A DNA stretch of 64,000 nt from Macrocybe gigantea. Its lineage: Eukaryota > Basidiomycota > Agaricomycetes > Agaricales > Callistosporiaceae. Below the pieces are notes generated by a model that was not told the origin of the DNA, did no database searches, and saw only the letters and a list, made by a program, of their open reading frames with translations. The first letter of the stretch is position 1; the number at the start of each line of letters is the position of its first letter. The translations under genes and the position numbers were made by a program. Below, piece after piece: positions 1-10,497 of this stretch. The stretch lies in assembly GCA_011319805.1 (NCBI GenBank), contig SJRY01000228.1, positions 558,001-622,000 on the forward strand, given 5' to 3'.

Positions 1-1213
1 TCTTGATTGGGTATTTCCCAGACGCTGACTTTCTGTGACGGCAGTACAACCAAGCAGCAATTGTCAGGATGAGAATGACGAATGCGTTCCTGAGGACGCT
101 CAGGAAAAAGAAGATCCGTGCTAGATGAGGTCAGAAAAACGACGATGACGACGCAAGGTGCGCTATCTTTACTCACCTCGGCGTGGATAGCGCCTTGAGA
201 AGAAGTCACAGAGGATACGGATCGAGTATAGGGAAACAAGGCCTGTGAGTCCCCATGCAGCATCAAGTTTCGTGCGAGGGAGATACTTCAGCGTGTTGAT
301 GATGACCATGTAGGTGGCGGCGCGGGTGCTGAAAACTATCAGAGAAGACACCTAACGGAACTGAAGTTGCGTACTCAAATCCACTGATTCCCATGAGACC
401 TGGCACTTGTCCAGCAGCTATGCTGATGGCCGATCCGGTCATAAACCCGCTGACAGCTGGGGCTGGAATAAACTCCACCAGCCATCCTATCCTGAGCAGG
501 CCGATCCCCAGGACGATGAAACCGCATAAGAATGCCAGCCCGGTGGCGATCTCAGGACCAGTATACTCATTGGGATGTGATGCTTGAACGTGCTTGATGA
601 GTTGAGCCACAGTGAGTGACATGACGGCGACAGGTCCAATAGAGACATCTTTCGATGTGGCAAAGAACTGAAAATGAATCGGCCACCCGTACTACCTCAA
701 TTATGACTGACTGGCTTACGCAATAAATAAGCACGCCCACGAAGGACGAATATAAGCCGTATTCGGGAGGTAGGGTCGCTAACTGCAATCAAAGGCTTCA
801 GCGAAGTCACTCCTTGAAGTAGATCGGCGAATGAAGATTACCTGGGCATATGACATGCCTTGGGGTACGACTACCATGCCGACGGTGAGTCCAGCAATCA
901 CATCACCGGTGAGCCAGCCCAAATCTTTGCAGCAGGCGGTCATCGATCTGTGGAGATATGTGAAGAACAAGGTACACACTGTATCGAGGCGCCCATGAGA
1001 TGAGCGGGAAGAGACTTAGAAGGTAGTCGGCGATCTGTGAGTGTGAGGGTGAGACGCTCTTCGCGAACGACTTAGATAACCGAGGCGTACACGTTGCCTC
1101 GGGTTCGTCACGTATTGGGCGATCCAATCTCGACTGGAGACAACGGGAACAATGGTTTCAGGATAGCCAATGACACGTTTGCCCAGCCGCTTCGCTGAAG
1201 AGAAGACCTCCAT
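1..1213 (-). CDS. Sulfate permease, SulP/SLC26 family (3' part missing)
   Basis: High-affinity sulfate/proton symporter of the plasma membrane, feeding sulfate assimilation. The start ATG at 1213 begins a cytosolic N-terminus; after it come family hallmarks in order: GWLTGDVIAGLTVGMVVVPQGMSYA (read as segments near 960-850), LPPEYGLYSSFVGV (about 770), ATSKDVSIGPVAVMS (about 650) and a long hydrophobic stretch with FIPAPAVSGFMTGSA (about 480-420). A further membrane segment lies at 60-110. Several GT-AG introns separate these blocks; the first splice (about 1050-1130) is ambiguous in phase. The gene runs off the left edge, so the STAS domain is not seen. It shares a roughly 930-bp upstream region with the divergent STRAP-like gene. 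Family call is secure; SUL1 versus SUL2 type cannot be told. Confidence 0.9.
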
Positions 1214-2144
1214 AGTGCAGGCGGGCGAAGCTTGATTGTAACTGGCAGGGAGCTTTTATATGTTGTGACTAATGGAGCAGCACGGGCTTGAGCAGCTTCG
1301 TATGGACACAGGGCCGCTTGGAAGTGCTCAAGCAAGACGGTTGTTTTTTTTCTGACAAGGACGGGTGATGCTTTGCGGGAAGGAACGCTCAGGACTGAAC
1401 CATATTGGCAGACAAGCTCGTGCCCTGATCGCGTTGCGCTGGGTTGAATCACAAAATTTAGTGGATGAGCACTGGTGTAGTCATTTCAGTCGGGGATGGC
1501 GCAATGCCGCTGAGTTTCAAAAACTGGATGCCCGAGCGTCTGAGTACTACCATGCCCGAATGGCAATGCCGTGTCTGAGCTCGCCCTTTATAGCGAGTAA
1601 CGAATATACTGACCTGATCGCTCTGGCCTTCCGCAATTATGCGTCGACGAAAGAGGGAAACGAAGCGAAGGAAAAAAAAAACAGCGTTATCGTCCGGTTA
1701 ATCGTCTTGCACCCTACCGACGACACAAGGCGCGAGCGAACCCTAGGATTGCGCGTTTTCTTTTGTTCCTTGGAAATGCGTGATAATGAACAGGAATTAG
1801 CGGGACAGCGCCAGTGCCTGGATGCGGGCATGCGACCACGGATGTATAAAGATTAGGCTGATCATTGTGGGTTTCCTTAAACAGATGCGAGAATTGTCCA
1901 GGACAACCACGCATTGGTATGGCGATAGTGCGAAGCTAGATTCAGTGTCGGCAATGTATATATGGCACGGATAGAAGAAAGTGGCATTGCTGGAAGGTCG
2001 AAGCCGGGAGGTGATGGGCGTGGTGGCGTGGCACGGACAAACACATTCCTTTCTGATACAATCAACATCCTCCGTCCTCCCCTCAGCCCAAAGCGCGGTG
2101 CGCCCTCTGTCACGACTCTCCAAATCTTTCAATAGTACGAATTA
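1214..2144. other. Intergenic region between divergent genes
   Basis: About 930 bp between the permease start and the STRAP-like start. Open frames here are short and have no recognisable domain. Apart from the TATA-like box I see no RNA gene or repeat. It is probably the two promoters. Confidence 0.5.
1253..1261 (-). promoter_or_regulatory. TATA-like box of the sulfate permease
   Basis: An atataaaag stretch on the minus strand lies about 40 nt upstream of the permease ATG. Position and sequence suit a TATA box; no expression evidence. Confidence 0.45.
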
Positions 2145-3380
2145 ATGTCACTGCCTCCCAAATCGACTCCCCTTGTGGCGCCTGGCCACACACGACCCGT
2201 CACCCACCTCTCGTTTTCTCCGCTTCAGGACGATGGAACCTACTTGCTGGTCTCAAGTTGTAAAGATGGAAACCCGATGTTGAGAGAGTGGACAGGAGAT
2301 TGGATTGGCACTTTTATTGGCCATAAAGGCGCGGTCTGGAGTACAAAACTCTCGCCAGATGGCAGTCGCGCTGCGTCTGGCAGCGCTGATTTTACTGCGT
2401 ACGTAACGCCACTCTTTTGCGTTTTCTTTTTTTCTAAATCCTTTTTGACGTTGCCGTTCTGTGGCTCACTTGTCTACTTGTTTTTGCGCTCTCTGCAGCA
2501 AAATTTGGGATACATATTCAGGTGCCGCCTTGCAGTCCCTCCCACACAATCACATCGTACGGACGGTGGCCATATCGCCAAGCGCTTCCCATCTCCTCAC
2601 TGGCGGGCACGAGAAAAAAGTGAGGATATTTGATCTTGGTCGTCCTGAGGCGGACCCAGACCTTCTTTTGGACAATGGCCCATCTTCGCATGACGGCGTG
2701 GTGAAAAGCGTCGTTTGGGTTGGAGAGAACACCGGCGTCACCGCGGGTGAAGACGGCAGGGTCAAGTGAGTGAGAGCCCCATCTCTTTCGCGAATAGTAA
2801 ATTGGAACGTGGTTCTCATTTTGGATCAGATGGTGGGACCTGAGATCACGACAGCTGACGACGACGCTTACATTCCCGGATCCCATCACATCGATGGAGC
2901 TTTCCGTTCAAACGGGACGACTCGTCGTGACATCGGGCAACACCGTTGCCTTCATTGCGGCGCTGCCAAACGGGGGAGTATGCACAGTCTGACGCTCCCA
3001 TACTCACCTTCGTCGGCGTCGATCCACCCGATCTTGCAGGACCGGTTCGTGACTGGTAATATACGGGATGAATGGGTCCGAGTCCACGGCATGAATGGGG
3101 AGGAGAGGGAGGTGTTGAAAGGGCACCACGGCCCTGTTCATTGCGTAGAGTTCAGCCCAGATGGCGAAATGTATGCGAGTGGGAGCGGTAGGTCGTCACT
3201 TGCTGTCCACTGTTGAAATTTGTGCTAACGTCGACTTATCACGCATCAGAGGACGGTATGTTACCCTTTGCAGATTATGTCTATTGCGACATCTTACAGA
3301 CGTTGGCAGGAACGATCCGACTTTGGCAGACGACGCCGGGCAAGACCTATGGACTTTGGCAAGGAACGAACGGAACGTGA
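2145..3380 (+). CDS. STRAP/UNRIP-like WD40 repeat protein
   Basis: WD40 beta-propeller related to the serine-threonine kinase receptor-associated protein; in animals it binds TGF-beta receptors and the SMN complex. The start matches the family (GHTRPVTHLSFSP, SSCKDGNPMLREWTGDWIGTF in pieces, GHKGAVWS), and the end has GHHGPVHCVEFSPDGEMYASGS followed by EDGTIRLWQT and YGLW, as in STRAP. Introns: after 2398 or so, after 2766 or so, 3188-3249 and 3256-3309. The exon between the last two is only 6 nt (3250-3255) and supplies the Glu-Asp of the conserved SEDGT. Near 2972-2976 the frame must gain one base in a G5 run: upstream ends PNGG, downstream resumes at SLTLPYSPSSASIHP, both needed by the family. 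Confidence 0.88.
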
Positions 3381-3474
3381 AGGCGGGCCGGAAGAGCCGC
3401 GATTGTTTGTGTAAATGTGTGTTCGCAGACTCGGATTTCCTTTTTTAGTAGTTTAATGGCATGTTGTTTCTGTA

Positions 3475-4369
3475 ATGACCTCTGACGACAAGTCCGCTCG
3501 TGCCTCCTCCCCGCCGTCGCTTACTTATGTTCCGTCCATCATCTCGCTCCCAACGCCGTCTCTCGTCGAGTCGGTTGCAGGCGGCGCTCACTACTCTGGC
3601 GTCAATGTGGATCCACAGCACCGCTTGCATCAGAGACATGGCAGCCATGGCACCTTGGAGGATCACACTCAGTTGAAGCCAGAGCACGCCAACGTTTTGT
3701 CAGACCTGCGTGAGCTTTACTGCTGCAGGCCGACGGTCGACATTTTTAAGCGGTCGTGGCGTGAGGACGCCGACTTCGAGGTGAAGCGCCACTACCTTCA
3801 TCCTGAGACACTCGTTGACTCCGGTTTACATCGCAGGACCCCTTGGCAAAATGCAAAGGCTACCGCGAGTACGGGCCTCAGGTTAGTCGTCCATCATTGT
3901 AGCTTTCCGCTCACTCGATATCTCCCGCCCTTTCAGTGGTTCGCAATGGTGAATAGGAGTGCTTTGGCTTTCTGCACAGCAGGTCGTCTAAACCGATCTC
4001 TTTGCAGCCCAAACTATTTGCTTCGTCGGAGACGTTGTCCTGCCGTGTAATGTCCTCTACGCACTCTCCAAACCGCCTCGTCTTTTCCCAGTCCCAGAGG
4101 TACACCACCAAACTATTGAAGAACACAAAGGTTACTTCATGTTCGGAAAGCAGTTCGAAAGTCGCCATGCTCACTCCTAGTTTTCATCGCAGGTCATCAA
4201 TTCTATCGTCGTAGTCGATCTCGACGAAAACAACCGAATTGCCAGAATGGTGGATCAGTGGAAAGGGGAGCCGCCTCCGACCCGTTACGGTGCCCACTTT
4301 CTGCGCACCATGAATGCCAAGGTCACACCATGGTTGTTCTGGGCTCCAAGGTGCAACTGGTCCTCTTAG
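3475..4369 (+). CDS. SnoaL/NTF2-like fold protein
   Basis: A small conserved fungal protein of unknown function with a SnoaL-like (NTF2-fold) core. Exons spliced by eye give DADFE-DPLAKCKGYREYGPQ-WFAM-PKLFASSETLSCRV, then QSQRYTTKL and finally VINSIVVVDLDENNRI and RMVDQWKGEPPP. This pattern (a DPL..C.GY motif, then SIVVVD.D...I..+.DQWKG) is typical of SnoaL-like domains. About four introns of 45-60 nt, all GT-AG, with no frame problem. The predicted stop is at 4367-4369. It lies between the STRAP-like gene and the SDR, all on the same strand. Function is not assigned. Confidence 0.7.
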
Positions 4370-4484
4370 ATGTGTTTTGCATTGTATTTTCTGTGTATAC
4401 TAAAGTAGGATGTATGAATAGCGCTGTTCTGGTCCCGTGACAATCGATATCGTGGCTTTTCTTCGACTTCCTGATCAGCTGAGC

Positions 4485-4492
4485 TATATAAA
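4485..4492 (+). promoter_or_regulatory. TATA box of the SDR gene
   Basis: tatataaa lies about 40 nt upstream of the SDR start codon, the expected spacing for a fungal TATA element. Confidence 0.5.
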
Positions 4493-4528
4493 CGTCCACA
4501 TCTGCAATGCGCCCACCAATCGACCAGA

Positions 4529-5759
4529 ATGCAGGCTACCATCTTTCGCAGGGTCGCTCTCACCCGTGCTGCCCTTGGACAGGTCCCTCGACTTAGAGCG
4601 GGCCGCCATTTCGCCACCACTCCAGCTACATTTGACCATCATGGACCGAGGGTGCAGTCGGTCTCTCCCCTGGCCCCCATCGGCGTGGATGCTGCCTGGA
4701 ACGCGTCCAAAAACCCGGACGTGGTCCCAACACCCAAGATCTTCGACGAGTTCTCGCTCAAGGACCGCGTTGGCTTCGTCTCGGGTGCTAATCGAGGACT
4801 GGGCCTCGAAATGGCCTTGGCCCTCTGCGAAGCCGGCGCGCGGGCAGTGTACTGCGTCGACCTCCCTTCTGTACCCGGCGAGGAATGGAAGTGCACGCGC
4901 GATTATGTCAAGAAGCTCGGAAACGGATCCCGTTTGGAGTACATCAGCGCAGATGTCAGAAACCAGAAGCTCATGTGGGAGAAGGGCAAGGAGATCGGCG
5001 ACAAGGAGGGCCGCATGGACGTCTGCGTCGCCGCTGCGGGCGTACTCAAGAAGCACACGGACTGTTTGCAATATCCTGCTGAGCAATTCAAAGAGGTTAT
5101 TTTATTTGGCGCTCTCGTACCGCGCATCTGGGCCTTACTGGTTCACGTATCGTGCCACAGGTCATGGACGTAAACACCAATGGCGTATTGTATGCCGCCC
5201 AAGCCGCAGGTCAGCAGATGGAGCGGTTCGGACGAGGAGGAAGCATCATCCTGATCGCGTCCATGTCCGGCAGCATCACGAATAAAGTCATGTTCTTTCT
5301 CTCTCAACAAGATCCCGCTGCTGATACGGTTCTGTCACAGGATCATGCCTGGGTTTCGTACAACAGCAGCAAATCGGCCGTCTTGCAGATGGCCCGAAGC
5401 ATGGCGTGCGAGCTGGGATCAAAGAACATCCGTGTCAACAGCCTTTCCCCAGGTCATATATATACGAGGTAGGAGTGCACGTTCTGGGATATGGTGAAGA
5501 ACTGACGGCCTTACTAGCATGACGGCCGCATACCTCGACACTCAGCCTCACCTCTTGGAAAAGTGGTCCAATCTGAATCCTATGGGCCGTCTTGGAAGGC
5601 CGGATGAAATGCGCGGCGTCGCCGTATGGCTCGCTAGCGACGCTTCCAGCTTCTGTACCGGCAGCGAGTCAGTATTAGAGGTCTTGTCATACCACCACAA
5701 ACTGATGATCTCCCCATTCTTGTAGCATCATCGTCTCCGGCGGACACCACTCATGGTAA
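4529..5759 (+). CDS. Mitochondrial short-chain dehydrogenase/reductase
   Basis: NAD(P)-dependent oxidoreductase of the classical SDR family, closest in pattern to fungal sorbose/arabinitol/xylulose reductases. The first 40 residues are Arg/Ser/Ala rich with few acids (MQATIFRRVALTRAALG), suggesting a mitochondrial presequence. The Rossmann motif is SGANRGLGLEMA; then come VAAAGV (NNAG-like), the active Ser region SIILIASMSG, and the catalytic YNSSK. The C-terminus is SGGHHSW. Exons: 4529-5095, 5161-5286, 5341-5468, 5518 to about 5668, and a last short exon ending at 5759; all introns GT-AG and 49-75 nt. The substrate is inferred only from family resemblance. Confidence 0.87.
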
Positions 5760-5857
5760 AGGCCAAACGAGAACACGCTGTTTCTACCATATGAATGTAT
5801 CTCAATGTAAAACATTACCACATCCCACACAAAGTCAGGTTGCCTTCTAGCGAATGC

Positions 5858-7620
5858 TCAATATCCCTTCTCGCGTTGAATTAATCCTCCCTCCCCAAGA
5901 TCTTCCACGTTCGAAACCTTCTTCTTTTTCAGTTTCTCTTCCGAGGAATTCTCCCATATCTTCCAAAACTTGAGGTTTTCGTCGCCGGCGCCGGTGCAAA
6001 CGACGTCTCCTGCCGGACTGAGACAACTGAATAACACTCGCGAATCGTGGGCGTCGCGAATCTCTGCAACGCGTTCCATGCTCGGATAAGCGTGCACCAT
6101 GATTGAGTTGGTCGGGTACCCGTGCGTCGAGAGTAGCTCCTTCTTTGACGGCGAAAAAATGATGGATGTAATTTGTGACGGAGTCTTCAGGGCGTGCAGG
6201 CGTGCTCCTGTGGTGGAGTTCCAGACGTTGATAGTTGCATCGTTCGTTCCACCGCCTGATGCGAGCAGAGAGGGCTGCCATGGACACCATGCGACGGCCT
6301 GAGCCAATGTCAGCAAAAAAAAAAAAAAAAAAAACATATCTTGAGTGGAAACTAGGAGCCCACCTTGACAGCAGCTCTATGGTTGCGTTTCGTCCACTTT
6401 GCACTTCCTCTCGCTCCTTCGCCGACGTCACCCAGTCGCCCGTCCCAGATATTGACAACATTGTCATTGCCGCCGCTCGCCAGGAGTTCGCCGTCTTGTC
6501 GCCATTTCAGGCCGCATACCTCACCCGTGTGGCCTAGCAGCTCCATCACCTTGTGCCTGGGTACACGGACGTCGTGATGCCAGATGCTTCCATCACCGCA
6601 CCCAGATGTGAGTATGTGTTGGTTCCATGAGAGAGTGGCGACCTGCGCCTGATGTCCGCTCATCGTTCTCAGCTTCTGGCATGTCTCGACGTCCCAGAGT
6701 TCGACTTCTCCCGTTCCTATGCCAATACCGAGGAACATGCCATCGTTTGAAAAGTCGACGCTTGAAACAAAGGTACCTTCAGGAGCGTCGCCCACATGAG
6801 TGACGGTCCCGGTGTCGGCTTTCCAGACGTAGGTTGATGATTCAAGCCCGACGGCAAGCACGTTAAGGCAGGACCAGCTGAGGAGGTTGAGATAATAGTC
6901 ATCTGCCATGCCGGGCGCATCAAGAACGCGAATTGGTTCGGTGGGTATCTTGCGCGTCTTGACGGTGCCCGTGGAGCTCGGCAGCGTTCCTGGGCGAGAG
7001 GCGTAAAGCGGTCGTGCGAATTCACGGTGTTGTGCGAGGGCGGGGTCGGCGGAGGAGGGCTGTGGCGGGGGCTCATGGTACCCCAGGATACGTCGGTTGA
7101 TGGGTACGCCTGTAGCGGCGGCCAAGCGCGCAGTGTGGCCGGGCGATGCGGATTTGGGGTTGAGATGGAGCTGCTCAAGAGTTGCAGCCACTTCGCCCTC
7201 TGTATCGCGGGTTGTGATAAATCGATCTGCTCCCCCTCGATTCTAAGCATCTAGTTTGTCAAAGAGCCGTGTCTACGGAATCCCATGAGAACTGGCACTG
7301 ACCACCGCAGGCGTTGACCTCGATCGTTTCATTTCAGACTTAGGAGGGGGAACATAGTCATACGTGACGACGTCGAGCCTGCTCTCTACGCCACCTTTCC
7401 TGATTACGCCGGAGCTCGCCTGACGCTGGAATGACTCGGAGGAAGGGATGCCACCTGATGTTGTGCGCTTGATGGGAGATGATGGGCGCGAGGCGATGAA
7501 CGGGTTAGTGGACGAAAGAGAAATGTTGTTGATACCAGATATGATAGATGGCGTGAGAGGCGTCTTTGCCTCTGAGCGCGCTCGATGGCGACGAGAGGGT
7601 GTCTTAGGCTGATTGTGCAT
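5858..7620 (-). CDS. CDC20: Cdc20/Slp1 activator of the anaphase-promoting complex
   Basis: WD40 activator that brings substrates to APC/C at the metaphase-anaphase transition. Exons 7620-7303, 7242-6364 and 6298-5858. The N-terminus is Ser/Pro rich with KRSRSTPAV, then a C-box variant DRFITTR, followed by RVLDAPGMADDYYLNLLSW and seven WD repeats including ASGGNDNVVNIWD and AVAWCPWQPSLLASGGGT, all close to CDC20 rather than CDH1. The second intron (6299-6363, minus) contains a 20-plus-nt T run before its acceptor. The open frame ends in a non-conserved tail, but in the next frame the same DNA ends ILSIR-stop, matching the Ile-Arg tail that binds APC/C. One missing base in the C4 run at 5893-5896 would explain this. 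Confidence 0.93.
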
Positions 7621-7752
7621 TTGAGGTCGAGGAGCTGCTCTCCACGTTTTTCGATTTTCAATACGACACGCGACTCGCCTGTCAGACCACGTGACGGTGC
7701 TTAATCACGTGTAGTCAGCCCAAATTCTCCTCTCCAAGAATTGCCTGGTCCA

Positions 7753-10390
7753 ATGTCCCTTCTCTTTAAACGCCTCCGGATCCACCAGGTCTTTGGCGCT
7801 AACACTGACGTTGGAAAGACAATTCTTACCTGCGCGCTTGTTCGCGCATCGGCGCTCACTTCGAATGATGTCTTCTATCTCAAGCCGGTCAGCACTGGTC
7901 CACATGATGATGCAGACGACAGGTGATCTCTTCATTTCCGATGTCTCCCTTTCGTTGACGCCTCACCGGCAGACACATTCAAAAGTTCACTCAAGATCAA
8001 TCACATAAAATACGGACCGATTGTCTTTTTAGATTTGACGACCCGGTCAGCCCTCACTTGGCTGCCAGGCTGAGTAGCGCCTCCGTAGTCCGTATTTTTT
8101 CTTTCTTTCATTGTGCTGTAGCAGTAGAACGCACATCCACATTTTCGCAGGTTCCCTCCGATAAGACTTTTGTAAATTCCATTGCCGATTACATCCGCCG
8201 AAGCGCCAAATCGGCAGCCGACAACCATGCGCACATGTACATTGAGACCGCTGGAGGTGCTGTCCGTGCCTTTGCTCCATTTTGTGCCCTTTATTAAAAC
8301 ATCACCCGTGCCAAACTCTAGGCGTCCACAGTCCCAGTCTGTCTGGCAGCACGCAGATAGATGCCTATCGACCCCTCTTCCTCCCGACCATTCTGATTGG
8401 CGACTCCAAACTTGGCGGAATCTCGACAACAATTTCCGCGTATGAATCACTCCTCCTCCGTGGCTTTATAGTCGATGCGGTCCTCCTATTCCAGGATGAT
8501 TATTATCGAAATGACGAATACCTGGCGTCGTACTTCGCGGATCGAGGTGTTCATCTCGCTGCTTTCCCGAAGCCGCCGCCTATCATCGTCGATAACAGCA
8601 TCGCGAACGCAGTTGTCACGGCCAAGTACTATGATTCACTCGACTCTCCCGAGGCGAAGGACGCAAATACAAGCATTCGAGACGTTATTCGGCAGTTAGA
8701 CATCTATCATGAAAAGCGAATACGAGAGATCGAAAGCATGCCTCGTCGGACTTTGGATTCCATCTGGTGGCCATTTGTGCAACACAACGACTTTCAAATG
8801 GAAAAGGACGTGACCGTGATTGACAGTGCTCATTCTGATTTCTTTACTGTTCATAAACCGCAGTCGTCGTCTTCATCCGGTTCGCTTCTCGCGCCCGAGT
8901 TCGATGGGTCCGCCTCGTGGTGGACGCAAGCATTTGGACATGCAAACGTTGCCTTGACGCTTGCAGCAGCCCGTGCAAGTGGCCGGTATGGTCATGTCAT
9001 GTTTCCGCGGTTTACACACCAGCCGGCCTTGAGGCTTGCCGAAAAGCTCCTGCAGGACGGGCCGGGAAAGGGGTGGGCAAAAAGAGCCTTCTTCTCGGAC
9101 AATGGATCAACGGGCATGGAGGTCGCGCTTAAGATGGCACTGAGAGCGTTCACCGTGCGGTCAAATGAGGTCGAGGTCCGGAATGACGAAAAGCTCGGCG
9201 TGCTGGGAATTAAAGGCAGCTATCACGGAGACACGATAGGGGCCATGGACGCTTGCGAAGAGGCTGGTGTGTATACATGCGAATGGCATGATGCAAAGGG
9301 CTACTGGTTCGATCCGCCGACCGTTGGGATTTCCGACGGCCAAGTCACCATTAGGCTGCCTTCTGCCATGGCGGCTGGCAGATCTGCGATAAGCATCATG
9401 AAGTCGCTATCAGCGGTGTATGATGTCAACAAACGCCTAGATACGGAACAAGCGAAACACTATGAGCGATACATCGCGAAGACACTAAAGAGTTTGGAGG
9501 AGAAGCGCGGCTCTGACATGCCGCGGATGGCTGCATTGGTGCTGGAGCCCCTCGTCATGGGCGCTGGGGGGATGATCTTTGTTGATCCACTCTTCCAACG
9601 AATCCTGATTGACGTTGTGAGGAAGGGCAACGTCATCGGAATAGCAGGCCGTTCCGAAAGGGAATGGTCCGGGTTGCCTGTCATTTTCGACGAGGTGTTT
9701 GTGGGGCTGTACAGGCTGGGAGTGGAGAGTGCGGGACCGACATTGGGGGCGCTGCCGGACATAGCAGTGAACGCTAAAGTGTTGACGGGCGGACTGATCC
9801 CGTTGGCCGTGACGCTTGCGTCAGAGTCCATTTTCGCGGCATTCTTAGGTGACAGCAAAGCGCAGGCACTGCTGCATGGACATTCATACACCGCACACGC
9901 GGTCGGATGCGAGGTAGCCGGAGAGACGCTGCGGATGCTTGACAGACTAAAGGACAGCGAAGAATGGAAAGAAGCGCAAGGACGCTGGCAAACCGCAGGC
10001 GAAGAAGTCGTGTGGAGCCTATGGGATCCCGCATTCGTGAAGCGGATCTCGGAGTGCGGCACGGTTGAGGACGCCATTGCACTGGGAACCGTGCTGAGGA
10101 TCGAAATCAAGGATGAAACAGGCGGTGAGTGATTATTACAAGTCGACATGGTCTGGGACCGACCGGATCATGGCAGGGTATGAATCGAACGCTGGCGAGC
10201 AAGTCGTGGATAGGTTGCGAGACGGGGTGGCCTCGGGCTGAAGCTGAGCGCTGCTCCTGGGGGTGGGGAATATTCTGTGCATTTGCGGACGCTCGGGAAT
10301 GTGGTGTACGTGATGGTTAGCCTGAACACAGCCAGAGAGGTGGTAGAGTCGGTGGAGGAAAGGGTATACGACGCAGTAACAATCACGTGA
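7753..10390 (+). CDS. Fused dethiobiotin synthetase / DAPA aminotransferase (BIO3-BIO1)
   Basis: Bifunctional enzyme for two consecutive steps of biotin synthesis: 7-keto-8-aminopelargonate to DAPA (PLP aminotransferase) and DAPA to dethiobiotin. The N-terminal part has the P-loop GANTDVGKT, DDPVSPHLAA, YIETAGG and GDSKLGGI; the C-terminal part has WWPFVQHND, FFSDNGSTGMEVALK, GSYHGDTIGAMD and the PLP lysine in AKVLTGG. Exons: 7753-7922, 7973-8084, 8151-8256, 8322-10124, 10177 onward (52-nt intron with gtgagt donor). In the last exon the frame stops at 10239-10241 after VVDRLRDG, but the conserved tail EYSVHLRTLGNVVYVM follows in another frame to a stop at 10388-10390. One base missing in the G4 run 10224-10227 would join them. 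A 41-nt intron is a weaker alternative. Confidence 0.92.
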
Positions 10391-10497
10391 CCGGGGATAG
10401 ATTGCTGCGTGCCATTTGCTGCGGAACTCTCGCCTTGGGCCGACTACTTGTATCCTGCTGTTGCACTTCACCGCAACCCTTTTCTCCCAATTCTATC

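Noticed and set aside
1365..1856. 163-residue open frame on the plus strand
   Set aside because: No recognisable domain; it lies in a divergent promoter and overlaps other random frames.
3188..3380. STRAP-like gene ending at the first stop after GSG
   Set aside because: A microexon and a further exon restore the conserved EDGTIRLWQT end.
10125..10241. Biotin fusion protein ending at 10132
   Set aside because: That stop lies inside a 52-nt intron with a perfect gtgagt donor; the next exon adds GYESNAGEQVVDRL.
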